Source: Dyadobacter subterraneus
Lineage (GTDB): Bacteria > Bacteroidota > Bacteroidia > Cytophagales > Spirosomataceae
DNA length: 64,000 bases
Assembly (NCBI RefSeq): GCF_015221875.1
Contig: NZ_JACYGY010000002.1
Coordinates: forward strand, 1,301,573-1,365,572
Direction of reading: 5' to 3'
The position numbers were made by a program, and so were the translations under genes. A model generated the notes under the pieces. The model was not told the origin of the DNA and did not search any database. It was given only the letters and a program-made list of their open reading frames with translations. The stretch's first letter is position 1, and each line of letters starts with the position of its first letter. Shown piece after piece: positions 52,776-61,792 of this stretch.

Positions 52776-53653
52776 TGTATGTGTGTTTTTAATTTTTCCC
52801 GCTGACTTATTTCAACATCCAGAATGTCTTTCTGTTTGAAATTTAAAGCGTTATATGTATGATGAAGATCTCTTACAAGCTTTTGTAAACCAGGTACTTC
52901 CAAAGATGCTGCATGATCTGTACCTTTCCAGGCTCGGTCTTTGGTGAAGTGACGTTCAATCCATTTTGCGCCAAGTGTATAAGCTGCGATATCAATGGCA
53001 ATGCCCAAATGGTGACCGGAAAACCCGAATTCTTTTACTCGGCTTTTAAAATGAAAATATAATTTCCTCAATTCAAGCAGGCAGACATCTTTAAAATCGA
53101 TCGGATATCCGGAAGTGCAGCTATAAACAACCAGACGTTTTTTAGCCTGATTTGTTTCTTCAAAAAACTGTATGATTTTTTCAATTTCGTCCCAAGTTGT
53201 CATTCCAATGGACAAATGAATATCTCCGCAGTACTCATCTCGTAACAAAACCAGCATTTCAAAATTGCAATTACTGGCAGAGGGTACTTTTATATAATCC
53301 GGGTTGAGTGATATTATTTCCTGAGCGGAAGTAATATCCCAGACAGAACAAGCATATTCAATGCCAAGATTTTCTGCATACTTTTTCAGCTCCCTATGCT
53401 CATCAATATTAAATTCCAATACCTCTCTGTGCTCGCCATAGGTTTGACCATAAGATTGATACGGAACAGGATGAGGGGCGGTAAACTGCTCTTTTGTTAA
53501 TAATTCTTTTGGATTTCGTTTCTGAAATTTGGCGTAATCTGCTTTGCATTCTTTTGCCAAATGAATTAATTCTTTGGCAATATCCATGCTGCCTATGTGA
53601 TTGCAGCCAATTTCTGCAATGATTTTTGGCTGCTGATAATTCAAATTATTCAT
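52772..53653 (-). CDS. N-acetylneuraminate synthase family protein (NeuB-like) without SAF domain
   Basis: 293 residues: a complete NeuB TIM barrel (KIIAEIGCNHIGSMDIAKEL, ADYAKFQKRNPKELL, ACSVWDITSAQEI, DYIKVPSASNCNF, LHLSIGMTTWDE-type turn, GHHLGIAIDIAAYTLGAKWI, ERHFTKDR). NeuB, LegI and PseI carry about 50-60 further residues, the SAF/antifreeze-like domain, which closes the active site of the dimer partner; here the chain ends soon after ISQREKLKTHIH. The reaction is expected to be condensation of phosphoenolpyruvate with an aldose to an ulosonic acid. Such SAF-less forms exist in databases but are less studied. Confidence 0.85.
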   Translation of the reverse strand: MNNLNYQQPKIIAEIGCNHIGSMDIAKELIHLAKECKADYAKFQKRNPKELLTKEQFTAPHPVPYQSYGQTYGEHREVLEFNIDEHRELKKYAENLGIEYACSVWDITSAQEIISLNPDYIKVPSASNCNFEMLVLLRDEYCGDIHLSIGMTTWDEIEKIIQFFEETNQAKKRLVVYSCTSGYPIDFKDVCLLELRKLYFHFKSRVKEFGFSGHHLGIAIDIAAYTLGAKWIERHFTKDRAWKGTDHAASLEVPGLQKLVRDLHHTYNALNFKQKDILDVEISQREKLKTHIH

Positions 53654-53674
53654 AAATGTGTGTATCGTGTTTTA

Positions 53675-56095
53675 TCAATTCTGCAATCCTAACTTCTTTT
53701 TTACATTAGCGAATTTTCCATTACTGTTTTTGTTGAAATAAGAATTCCCCTGATAGTCATATCCATATTGATCAGTGTAAGATGGAGATGAGCTTATCGA
53801 ATTATATAAATTGTCAGGATAAAAATCATTGATTACAACCTCGATTTTGTCAATTTCATAATCTGCTGCCAATTTCTCGGCTAGTCGGGGCGCATCTTTA
53901 TGGGAGTGTAGCCATCTTAATATAAATAATACTGTATGGCTCTGATTTAGCAAAGGAATATTGTCTGAAACTAACCCGACAGGTGCAGAATCCAGAAAAA
54001 CATAATCGTATTCCTTTCGGCAATGACTCAGTAAGTCCTGAAATAAATCCAGTTGCAGAAGTTCAGCTGGATTAAATGGGGGAGCACCGGCAGGAATATA
54101 ATCCAGATTTGATATAATTGAAGATTTGATCAGCTCTTTTAAATCCGTTTTCTTCTGTAAATAACTACTCAAACCTTTTTCATTCAAGTCTCCAAAAAAA
54201 TAATGCAGCTTTGATTTTCGTAAATCGCAGCCGATTACTATTACTTTTTTGCGAATTTTTGTTAGCGATAAAGCAAGATTTATTGAAACAAAAGTTTTTC
54301 CCTCACCCGATTGCTGAGAAGTGATCAGAATCTGCTTTCCTTTTTCCGGATATAATTTTTCATCGGATTTTAAAAAACTTAATCGCGTTCTAAGCGCACT
54401 GATGGATTCGGTAAAGATGGATTGATCGGTTAAAAGCATATTCAGATCAAAGCTGGTTTCCTTACCTTTTCTTTGTTCAAAATGATGAATTAGTCCTAGT
54501 AGGTGAATATTTTTACCAGATTTTGGCAGATCAATATCAACAAATGTTTTATTAAAATAACGTATAATAAAAATGGAAGATACACCTGTCAAAAGACTGA
54601 GAAACAATGAAAGTGTAATAATTTGAACAGGTTTAGGAAATATTTTTTCAACTTTCATCAACGTAATAATGCGGAATGACGGCAACATTCCTGCTCTTAC
54701 AATCGAAGATTCAATTTGCTTGTTCAGCAATAATGAATAGATATTTTTATTGACTTCAAAATCGCTTTGCAGATAAAGTAGATTTTTTTCGAGGGCGGGA
54801 ATTTGCCTGAATTGCTTTTGAAGTGAAGCCAGATTCTGATCCAGAATCCGAATTGTACCTGAATTTTTCTGTTGTTGAAGTTTTATATTGTCTAGTATTT
54901 GTCGACGCGATTTTACCAGCTCTTCATCCAGATTTTTAACAGCAGGTGCGTTATAGCTGTATTTTATCAGTAATTCTTTTCTTTTGGAAATCAGTGAATT
55001 AAATTGTTCAAGTAATCCAATCAGTACAGCGTCGGTCGTTCCGTCCAGTCCAACGGATAAATAATTAACCGATTCAAAAGTATTTCCAAGATTCTTTTCG
55101 AGGGCTTTTATATATGCTTTTTGAATTTCTGATTCATTTTTTCGCTGTTCAATATCCCGCGTTTTTTCAGAAATCCCGACAGCCGAAGTACTTACATCAA
55201 AAACCGTGTTTTTCTGTTTAAAAATTTCCAATTTATGTGCTGCGTCTTTTAAAGTTTTTGAATAAAGACGCAGCTGATTATCAATAAATTGTAGCGTAAG
55301 ATCCGATGATTGCTGTTTCTGACGCAAGTCATAAGTTAGGTAAGATTCCAGTAACATTTCCAGAAAATTCTTTGCAAATGGCTTGTTATGATGTTTGAAT
55401 GAAACTGTTAGAACAGGCATTTGATCCTCAATTTCAGAAACTTCAATACGTTTTATAAAATCCCGGGCTAAGGTTGATGGGTTGTTATAATCAAATTCGA
55501 AGTTGAATTTTTCATTAATATTTATCAGCTCAATTTGAAAAGATAAACCTGGTACAGAACAGATTGCGCCTTTGATAAGCTTGAAAGTTTTATAATCGTT
55601 TTCAGTTTGATAAGAAAAATTTAACTCCGGATCGATGGAAAACTTTCCTTTTTCAAATTTCAATTCGTCAAATGAAATCACTTTCACCGACAGCGGCTGA
55701 TAGGGATAAATATCAATACGACGAAAATCTTTCAGACGGTAAAACGTAAAAGGATATTTAAGGTTTATTAAAGCGTTTTCGACAACTTCCTGAGACTGAA
55801 TATTATATTTTTCAGTCAGATATTCATTACTACCATCATTAATCAGGTAGGTAGGTTTTGTGCTGGTAATTTCGTCAAGCTCGGTTTGTTTGTCGAGATA
55901 TTTAAGATTTATCGACGCAACATATTTTGGTTTGACAAGCTTCAAGAAAAGAAAACAACTGATACCAAAAAGGAAAAGTGATCCTGCCACCCAATACCAG
56001 CGGCTAAGAATCACTTTGAAAACCTTTTGAAAATCGAGGGAATCAGAGTGATTAAGAAATTCTTCAAAAAAAGCACCTTCATTCCCTTTTGTCAT
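53675..56095 (-). CDS. wzc: Polysaccharide co-polymerase and tyrosine autokinase (Wzc/CapB type)
   Basis: 806 residues. An N-terminal Wzz domain with TM1 near 35-55 (YWVAGSLFLFGISCFLFLKL), a large periplasmic part with coiled-coil (about 270-430), TM2 at about 495-520 (IITLSLFLSLLTGVSSIFII), then the BY-kinase domain: Walker A ITSQQSGEGKTFVSINLALS, Walker A' VIVIGCDLRKSKL, Walker B YDYVFLDSAPVGLVSD. The C-terminus carries a tyrosine cluster (YNSISSSPSYTDQYGYDYQG). It controls chain length and assembly; the phosphatase downstream should reverse its phosphorylation. Confidence 0.94.
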   Translation of the reverse strand: MTKGNEGAFFEEFLNHSDSLDFQKVFKVILSRWYWVAGSLFLFGISCFLFLKLVKPKYVASINLKYLDKQTELDEITSTKPTYLINDGSNEYLTEKYNIQSQEVVENALINLKYPFTFYRLKDFRRIDIYPYQPLSVKVISFDELKFEKGKFSIDPELNFSYQTENDYKTFKLIKGAICSVPGLSFQIELININEKFNFEFDYNNPSTLARDFIKRIEVSEIEDQMPVLTVSFKHHNKPFAKNFLEMLLESYLTYDLRQKQQSSDLTLQFIDNQLRLYSKTLKDAAHKLEIFKQKNTVFDVSTSAVGISEKTRDIEQRKNESEIQKAYIKALEKNLGNTFESVNYLSVGLDGTTDAVLIGLLEQFNSLISKRKELLIKYSYNAPAVKNLDEELVKSRRQILDNIKLQQQKNSGTIRILDQNLASLQKQFRQIPALEKNLLYLQSDFEVNKNIYSLLLNKQIESSIVRAGMLPSFRIITLMKVEKIFPKPVQIITLSLFLSLLTGVSSIFIIRYFNKTFVDIDLPKSGKNIHLLGLIHHFEQRKGKETSFDLNMLLTDQSIFTESISALRTRLSFLKSDEKLYPEKGKQILITSQQSGEGKTFVSINLALSLTKIRKKVIVIGCDLRKSKLHYFFGDLNEKGLSSYLQKKTDLKELIKSSIISNLDYIPAGAPPFNPAELLQLDLFQDLLSHCRKEYDYVFLDSAPVGLVSDNIPLLNQSHTVLFILRWLHSHKDAPRLAEKLAADYEIDKIEVVINDFYPDNLYNSISSSPSYTDQYGYDYQGNSYFNKNSNGKFANVKKKLGLQN

Positions 56096-56099
56096 TCTG

Positions 56100-56837
56100 T
56101 TAGTCAGATTGTAAAGTATGATTTAGCAGTTTGGCATCCTTTAAACTTTTGAAATAAGGATTTTCCACTGCCTCTTTTATATACTTATACTGACTTACAC
56201 GGTGAAGGTCACTTCCAAGCGCGCCAATCCAGCCCTGTTGAATGAGCCTTTCTGCTGTAATTTGCTCGGTTGGGCCATAAGCGCCGCCTATGGAAAGTAA
56301 ATTTATTTGGAAAATTACACCCAGTTCATAAATTTCTGCATAACGTTCAGGCTTATTGTGCCAGGCCTGATATCTTTCCGGATGTGCTACAACTGGCTGA
56401 TAACCTTGTAAAATCATTTCTTTTAAAATATCCCGAAAGTAAGGCATATCATGTCTCAATGATGTTTCCACCAAAACGTAATTTCCAGAAACTGGCAAGA
56501 TTTCTCTTTTTTCGAGAAGTGTTAAAAAATAATCGTCAGCGAAATATTCTGCGGCGTATTTAATTTCAAGATCCGGATATTGCTCTGTTGTGACGTTGGT
56601 TAATTCTGTCCAGGCGTTGTGAATTGATTCCTGCGTATTCTTGAAGAAATCGATCCGAATGTGTGGTGTGGCAATAATTTTTCTAATTCCTGCCCGGTAA
56701 TGTGCATCAATAAGCGCGAGACTATCCTGCAAATTTTGGGCACCGTCATCGATGCCGGGCAATACATGCATGTGGAGATCAAGACCGAGCGAACTTAAAA
56801 TTCCGGAATTTGCAGTTTCAACAATAGTGGGTATCAT
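56100..56837 (-). CDS. Tyrosine-protein phosphatase, PHP-type (CpsB/YwqE family)
   Basis: 245-residue metal-dependent phosphatase of the polymerase/histidinol-phosphatase fold. Motif I LHMHVLPGIDDGAQNL (about 22-37), KIIATPHIRIDFF, AEYFADDYFLTL, YVLVETSLRHDMPYF, PVVAHPERYQAWH and IGALGSDLHRVSQY follow in the order of the CpsB/Wzb-alternative family. It lies between the export lipoprotein and the Wzc kinase, whose tyrosine cluster is its likely substrate. Start ATG at 56837 overlaps the upstream stop by one base. Confidence 0.93.
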   Translation of the reverse strand: MIPTIVETANSGILSSLGLDLHMHVLPGIDDGAQNLQDSLALIDAHYRAGIRKIIATPHIRIDFFKNTQESIHNAWTELTNVTTEQYPDLEIKYAAEYFADDYFLTLLEKREILPVSGNYVLVETSLRHDMPYFRDILKEMILQGYQPVVAHPERYQAWHNKPERYAEIYELGVIFQINLLSIGGAYGPTEQITAERLIQQGWIGALGSDLHRVSQYKYIKEAVENPYFKSLKDAKLLNHTLQSD

Positions 56838-57595
56838 TACCTGGTAATATTTACAATGAGCAAAGCTAGGTTTAACGCAATGAGTACTGGTTGAAGAATA
56901 ACAAGTTTTCGGGATAAGCGAACGGAACGAATTCCTTCCCGTGAAGGCGGAACATAAATGATATCATTATCGAAAACCGAAATATTCATTATCTGGGGAT
57001 TTCCCATTTGCTGAAAATCGTATTCGATGATTTTCTGTTCTTTGCCATCTCCGCGGATAATCTGAATCGAATTGCCGGCTTCATTGTATTTTATTCCACC
57101 CGCTTTTGCCAATACTTCATCTAATGTTTGCGTCTCTTTATCCAACGTTACAAGGCCCTGAATGGTGCAGGCTCCTAATACTTTTACGCGTAGATTTGTT
57201 ATTTCAACATCGAAAATCGGATCGCGAATAATGTCTTTATATCTGTAAATTAGTGAGTCAGCAAGTTGTGATCTTGTTAAACCGGAAACGTGAATTTTTC
57301 CGATTTCGGGCATATTGATATTTCCTTCGGAATTAACCTGAGCAGGATAGCCGCTTTCTGAAATAGATTGTCTGTTCTCTATTTTATCAGGTTCTGGAAA
57401 AAGGCGGGATGACCAGTTTAAATTATGAATCAGCAATTTATTACCTGGCTGAATCAAATAAGCACCTGTACTTTTTTGTACAGGTGCCGTTATAAGCTTT
57501 TCAGAAATTATTGTAGGAGACTTTTTTTGTGTAGCGCAGCTTATGGTAATTGCCAATAGCAACAAACCTACACAGGAGTTGATCCGTGAAAACAT
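56837..57595 (-). CDS. Polysaccharide export outer-membrane lipoprotein (Wza/BexD family)
   Basis: 252 residues. A lipoprotein signal peptide with cysteine in LLLLAITISCATQKK, a Poly_export domain (SGAYLIQPGNKLLIHNLNWS, GNINMPEIGKIHVSGLTRSQ), an SLBB domain (VKVLGACTIQGLVTLDKETQ) and a C-terminal hydrophobic helix (LVILQPVLIALNLALLIV) characteristic of the Bacteroidota type. It forms the outer-membrane channel together with Wzc. Length is at the lower end of the family. Confidence 0.92.
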   Translation of the reverse strand: MFSRINSCVGLLLLAITISCATQKKSPTIISEKLITAPVQKSTGAYLIQPGNKLLIHNLNWSSRLFPEPDKIENRQSISESGYPAQVNSEGNINMPEIGKIHVSGLTRSQLADSLIYRYKDIIRDPIFDVEITNLRVKVLGACTIQGLVTLDKETQTLDEVLAKAGGIKYNEAGNSIQIIRGDGKEQKIIEYDFQQMGNPQIMNISVFDNDIIYVPPSREGIRSVRLSRKLVILQPVLIALNLALLIVNITR

Positions 57596-57637
57596 ATGTA
57601 AAATTGCCCAAAGGCATTATAGTGTGTGTGATATTTT

Positions 57638-58744
57638 TTATTCGCCGAAGTGAACCTTAACTTTTTTCAAAGCCGATCCAATTACCTGGTGCATATCATA
57701 ATAACGATATTCTGCCAGTCTTCCTCCGAAAATAACATTTTCTTCATTCTTCGCTAATTCCTTATATTGGCTGAAAACCTCAGTATTTTTATCGTCATTG
57801 ACAGGATAATAAGGCTCAGCCCCGGTGGTCCATTCTGATGGATATTCGTGCGTGATCACCGTTTTTGGCTGCGTACCGAATTCGAAATGTTTATGTTCGA
57901 TAATTCTTGTAAACGGCGTTTCAGCATCGGTATAGTTAATTACGGCATTTCCCTGATAATTTTCCTGCTCAAGTAATTGATTATCAAAACGCAGACTGCG
58001 GTATTCAAGTGAGCCGTGGCTAAAATCGAAATATTCATCAATCTGACCTGTGTAAACAACCGTTTCCGCAAGCGCACTTAGTTCATCACGATTTTTGAAA
58101 AAATCGGTATCAAGTCTTACTTCGATACCTTCTAATAATCCTTCGGTCAGCTTGTTATAGCCACCGATTGGAATACCCTGATATTTGTCGTTGAAATAAT
58201 TATTATCGTAAGTAAAGCGAACCGGTAGTCTCTTGATTATGAAATCCGGAAGTTCGGTCGCTTTTCTTCCCCATTGTTTTTCAGTATATCCTTTGATCAG
58301 CTTTTTGTAGATATCTACACCAACCAGAGAAATAGCTTGTTCTTCAAGATTTCTCGGATCAGTAATTCCCGCTTCTTTAACTTGTTCCTGAATTTTGGCT
58401 TTTGCTTCTTCCGGCGTACGTACTTTCCACAACTGGTAAAAAGTATTCATATTAAAAGGAAGATTGTAAAGTTCTCCGTTATAATTTGCTACCGGTGAAT
58501 TGGTATATCGGTTAAATTCTACAAATGAATTAACATAATCCCAGATGTCTTTATCGTTTGTATGGAAAATGTGCGCTCCGTATTTGTGTACATTAATACC
58601 CTCAACATTCTCGCAATAAGTATTTCCACCAGTGTGTGGGCGTCGGTCAATAACCAGACATTTTTTTCCTCTTTTTGTAGCTTCATGTGCAAAAACAGAG
58701 CCCCAGAGCCCTGCACCTACTATAAGGTAATCGTATTGTGCCAT
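57638..58744 (-). CDS. glf: UDP-galactopyranose mutase
   Basis: 368-residue FAD enzyme interconverting UDP-galactopyranose and UDP-galactofuranose. N-terminal FAD motif YDYLIVGAGLWGSVFAHEAT, the family signature RRPHTGGNTYCENVEGINVH and YGAHIFHT, FNRYTNSPVANYNGELYNLP, and the C-terminal FGGRLAEYRYYDMHQVIGSA. It is the first gene of the polysaccharide operon, so galactofuranose is probably part of the glycan. A minus-strand TAGATTTG box lies at 58821-58828. Confidence 0.96.
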   Translation of the reverse strand: MAQYDYLIVGAGLWGSVFAHEATKRGKKCLVIDRRPHTGGNTYCENVEGINVHKYGAHIFHTNDKDIWDYVNSFVEFNRYTNSPVANYNGELYNLPFNMNTFYQLWKVRTPEEAKAKIQEQVKEAGITDPRNLEEQAISLVGVDIYKKLIKGYTEKQWGRKATELPDFIIKRLPVRFTYDNNYFNDKYQGIPIGGYNKLTEGLLEGIEVRLDTDFFKNRDELSALAETVVYTGQIDEYFDFSHGSLEYRSLRFDNQLLEQENYQGNAVINYTDAETPFTRIIEHKHFEFGTQPKTVITHEYPSEWTTGAEPYYPVNDDKNTEVFSQYKELAKNEENVIFGGRLAEYRYYDMHQVIGSALKKVKVHFGE

Positions 58745-58820
58745 GCGTAATTTATATGAGTGGTTTTTATTGAAGTGATTGTCTAATTTTTTGATTTACT
58801 ATAAAACTTTAATACCAACG

Positions 58821-58828
58821 CAAATCTA
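58821..58828 (-). promoter_or_regulatory. -7 box candidate for the polysaccharide operon
   Basis: Minus-strand TAGATTTG followed by C (TAnnTTTGC), 77 nt before glf and directly downstream of the ompA terminator. No TTG at 20 nt, so support is partial. Confidence 0.4.
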
Positions 58829-58840
58829 GTGATTTGAAAT

Positions 58841-58870
58841 AAGAAAGGCTCCCATATGGGAGCCTTTCTT
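58841..58870 (-). terminator. Terminator of the ompA-type gene
   Basis: A 30-bp perfect palindrome centred on CCATATGG, with AAGAAAGGCTC arms. It lies 23 nt past the stop of the OmpA-like gene. Confidence 0.85.
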
Positions 58871-58892
58871 ATTTATTGAATTCTATTATTCC

Positions 58893-60347
58893 TTATGGAA
58901 GAAGTTTCAATTCTACACGACGGTTTTTCAATAGACCATCACGAGTTGAGCTTTCAGCGATTGGTTTGAATGAACCGAAGTAGTCAACGATTACTTTACT
59001 AGCATCTTTCAATCCAGCTTCGTTGATCAGGTAGTTTTTAACTGCATCTACACGACGGCGAGAAAGAGCCATATTGTAACGATCTGTTGCACGACGGTCA
59101 GCGTGTCCAGCCAATTGAAGACGACATCCGTTTTTGTTCATCAAGGCAGCTACGTTTTTCAACATATCCTGGAATTCAGGTTTCAACAAGTTTTTGTCTG
59201 TGTCAAACTGAACGTTAGCAAATATTTCGCTACATGCCGCACCTGTTGCAAGCGCATTTTTCACGTAAGTATCAAAGTCAAGAACACGACCGCTACCGTC
59301 AACAATACTTCCGGCTGGAGAATTTGGTTCTTTATCGAAGAAGTCAGAAACACCGTCACCATCAGTATCAAGAAGCAATCTTGGATCGATATCTTTTGGA
59401 CGGTTTGCTTTTGCAACTGAGTCCATTTCTTCAAGTGTAAGAATCTTAACAGGTCTCAACAATACTTTTGGATCTGTATAACGTAGGTGATAGTATCCTC
59501 CTTCGTCTGGTTTGTAAGCCCATTTTCCATCCTCTTTCTTAACTTTAAGAGGTTTCTTGCCAAGTTTATAAGTCAATACTACTGAACCGTAACCATAGCT
59601 ATCTAATTCAGAGTTTCCTTTGTGTGAAGTCTTAGCATCTTTGATAGAATTCAGGTTTGGTGTTCTGTCATAGTCACCACCCCACGTTGCATCAAGATAA
59701 TCAGAGTTTGTATAGTTCAGACGGAAATCAAGACCAAGATCAAGACGTGATGTCAATTCATAATTAACTGCAAGACCTGTTGGAATGATCCAGTCATTTT
59801 TCTTACCAGTTTCACGAAGTTTAACACCGCCTGTAAGATCGTATGCTTTTGAATCATAGAAAATTTGACCAAACCCAACGTAAGCGTCAACTTTCCAACG
59901 CTTCATTTTATTAGGTCCCATCAATAACCCTTTAAGGTTAACAGTTCCTGACAAAGAAACATCCTGATAGTTTCCTTCAAAATAACGGTTGTAATTACGA
60001 CGTTTCATACCACGTAATTTTCCAATGGATCCGTCAAGACGAGCGCCAAACAAATACGAAAGTTGTTTGTTAATCGTTAAGCCTCCTTGAAAAGTTCCTG
60101 ATTCTTTGTGGCTGTCTGTGGTGGTTTTGTTTACAGGCCAGAAATCGTATTCTCTCAAATCACCGAAAAACATAGATGGACCACCATGAATCGCGATTGA
60201 CCATGTATTTAGTTTGTAAGGACCGTCGTACGTAGCTTTTGGATTGTAATCCGGAGAATTCGGCTGCTCCAAGGGCTGAGCTAGTGAAGGCAAAGCCATC
60301 AATGACCCCAAGGCAAGCGAACAAATCAACTGGGATACTTTTTTCAT
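58893..60347 (-). CDS. OmpA family protein with N-terminal beta-barrel
   Basis: 484-residue outer-membrane protein. A signal peptide (MKKVSQLICSLALGSLMALP, cleaved near SLAQ) is followed by a predicted beta-barrel (about 45-270; repeated strands such as SIAIHGGPSMFFGDLREYDF and LGLDFRLNYTNSDY). A linker with an acidic calcium-type repeat (LLLDTDGDGVSDFFDKEP) leads to a C-terminal OmpA peptidoglycan-binding domain (FANVQFDTDKNLLKPEF, LAGHADRRATDRYNMALSRR). It ties the outer membrane to the wall. Start is the ATG at 60347; a TTG lies three codons before. A promoter with exact spacing lies upstream. Confidence 0.93.
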   Translation of the reverse strand: MKKVSQLICSLALGSLMALPSLAQPLEQPNSPDYNPKATYDGPYKLNTWSIAIHGGPSMFFGDLREYDFWPVNKTTTDSHKESGTFQGGLTINKQLSYLFGARLDGSIGKLRGMKRRNYNRYFEGNYQDVSLSGTVNLKGLLMGPNKMKRWKVDAYVGFGQIFYDSKAYDLTGGVKLRETGKKNDWIIPTGLAVNYELTSRLDLGLDFRLNYTNSDYLDATWGGDYDRTPNLNSIKDAKTSHKGNSELDSYGYGSVVLTYKLGKKPLKVKKEDGKWAYKPDEGGYYHLRYTDPKVLLRPVKILTLEEMDSVAKANRPKDIDPRLLLDTDGDGVSDFFDKEPNSPAGSIVDGSGRVLDFDTYVKNALATGAACSEIFANVQFDTDKNLLKPEFQDMLKNVAALMNKNGCRLQLAGHADRRATDRYNMALSRRRVDAVKNYLINEAGLKDASKVIVDYFGSFKPIAESSTRDGLLKNRRVELKLLP

Positions 60348-60462
60348 ACTATTCAAGTTAGCGTTATTAAGATTAACTAGGATTGATCTTTAATAATCAA
60401 TTATAATAAAAACAATATATTATTTCCGTGGCCAGATAACTAATCAAAATGCCTAGTGGGCA

Positions 60463-60493
60463 CAAAATTAGGTTAACAATGTCATTTTATCAA
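60463..60493 (-). promoter_or_regulatory. Promoter of the OmpA-like gene
   Basis: Minus-strand TTG (60491-60493), 20 nt, TAATTTTG (60463-60470). The expected transcript starts near 60456, giving a leader of about 110 nt. Confidence 0.65.
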
Positions 60494-60571
60494 CTCCTAT
60501 TTATGAAATAGCGGAATTTAACTGTAATTAATGTAAAATCTTTCCGAAAGAAATGTTCTTTTTCCAATCTT

Positions 60572-61705
60572 TCAAAGGCGTTGCATTAATTTTTTTTCAA
60601 TTCCAGCCTTCCAGGAGGTAAATGTTCCTTCTATTATTTTTTCTCTTGCGGTATTCACCAACCATAAATAAAAGGTTAGATTTTGAACACTGGCAATTTG
60701 AGCCCCCAACATTTCCTCTGATTTGACCAGGTGACGAAGGTACGCTTTAGAATATAATGTACTCACATAACCGCCCAGATTTTTGTCAAGAGGTGACAAG
60801 TCGTCTTTCCACTTTTCATTCTTGATATTGATTATACCTTCGCTAGTAAAAATCATGCCATTGCGGGCATTACGTGTAGGCATCACGCAATCGAACATAT
60901 CTACGCCCAGCGCGATGCATTCAAGGATATTGGCAGGAGTGCCTACACCCATAAGGTATCTCGGTTTGTCTTTTGGTAAAATGTCGCAAACCACCTCGGT
61001 CAGTTCATACATTATTTCCGCAGGCTCGCCAACGGAAAGTCCGCCGATGGCATTCCCCTCACGTTCATACGAAGCTATAACTTCTGCGGATTGTTTTCTA
61101 AGGTCTTTATATACACTTCCTTGCACGATCGGGAAAAGTGTCTGGCTATGATTATATAAAGGTTGAGTTTCATCAAAGCGTGTGCAGCAGCGACCAAGCC
61201 AGCGGTGCGTCATCTCTATGGAATTACGCGCATAGGTGAAATCACAAGGGTAGGGCGTACATTCATCGAAGGCCATTATAATATCTGCGCCGATTGTACG
61301 TTGTATATCCATCACCCCTTCTGGTGTGAAAGTGTGTATCCCACCGTCAATGTGTGACTTAAATACCACACCCTGCTCGTTGATTTTTCTCCCCGTGCCC
61401 GCCAGTGAGTAAACCTGATAGCCGCCGCTGTCTGTTAGGATTGGTCTGTCCCATCCATTGAAGCCATGCAGCCCACCGGCCTTGTGAATAATGTCCAATC
61501 CCGGACGAAGGTATAAATGGTATGTATTTCCTAATATAATCTGGGCTTTAATATCCTCTTTCAACTCCCGCTGATGTACCGCTTTTACAGTTCCGGCTGT
61601 ACCAACCGGCATGAAAATCGGCGTTTGAATTGTCCCGTGGTCTGTTTCCACTAGACCTGCACGTGCTTTTGAGTGCTGGTCCTGGGTTTGTAAGGTAAAC
61701 TTCAT
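60572..61705 (-). CDS. tgt: tRNA-guanine transglycosylase
   Basis: 377-residue enzyme that swaps guanine-34 for preQ1 in tRNAs with GUN anticodons (queuosine pathway). Motifs: TPIFMPVGTAGTVKAVHQRE, the catalytic-aspartate region LTDSGGYQVYSLA, IIMAFDECTPYPCDFTYARN, GSVYKDLRKQSAEVI, GGLSVGEPAEIMYEL and DMFDCVMPTRNARNGMIF. The zinc-site cysteines of typical Tgt (C-x-C-x2-C) are not evident near NIKNEKWKDDLSPLDKNLGG; Bacteroidota enzymes often lack part of it. Start ATG at 61705, with a -7 box upstream. Confidence 0.95.
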   Translation of the reverse strand: MKFTLQTQDQHSKARAGLVETDHGTIQTPIFMPVGTAGTVKAVHQRELKEDIKAQIILGNTYHLYLRPGLDIIHKAGGLHGFNGWDRPILTDSGGYQVYSLAGTGRKINEQGVVFKSHIDGGIHTFTPEGVMDIQRTIGADIIMAFDECTPYPCDFTYARNSIEMTHRWLGRCCTRFDETQPLYNHSQTLFPIVQGSVYKDLRKQSAEVIASYEREGNAIGGLSVGEPAEIMYELTEVVCDILPKDKPRYLMGVGTPANILECIALGVDMFDCVMPTRNARNGMIFTSEGIINIKNEKWKDDLSPLDKNLGGYVSTLYSKAYLRHLVKSEEMLGAQIASVQNLTFYLWLVNTAREKIIEGTFTSWKAGIEKKLMQRL

Positions 61706-61731
61706 TAATGGTAATATACAAGATGAGTCTG

Positions 61732-61739
61732 CAAAAATA
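61732..61739 (-). promoter_or_regulatory. -7 box candidate for tgt
   Basis: Minus-strand TATTTTTG followed by C, 26 nt before the tgt ATG, in a divergent promoter region shared with the GT2 gene. Confidence 0.4.
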
Positions 61740-61773
61740 GGTGGAAGGCATCTAACATTCCTGACAATGACCG

Positions 61774-61781
61774 TATATTTG
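61774..61781 (+). promoter_or_regulatory. -7 box candidate for the GT2 gene
   Basis: TATATTTG, an exact TAnnTTTG. It predicts a start near 61788, only about five bases before the ATG of the short leader ORF. Confidence 0.5.
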
Positions 61782-61792
61782 TAAAATTACTT

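Noticed and set aside
40955..57632. Shared TATAGTGTGTGT at 40.96 kb and 57.62 kb as operon-boundary repeats
   Set aside because: A 12-base low-complexity match is expected many times by chance in 64 kb, and the second copy lies inside the operon between glf and the export gene.
57638..58744. glf as a separate transcription unit from the polysaccharide operon
   Set aside because: No terminator lies in the 42 bp between glf and the export lipoprotein gene; all genes run the same way.
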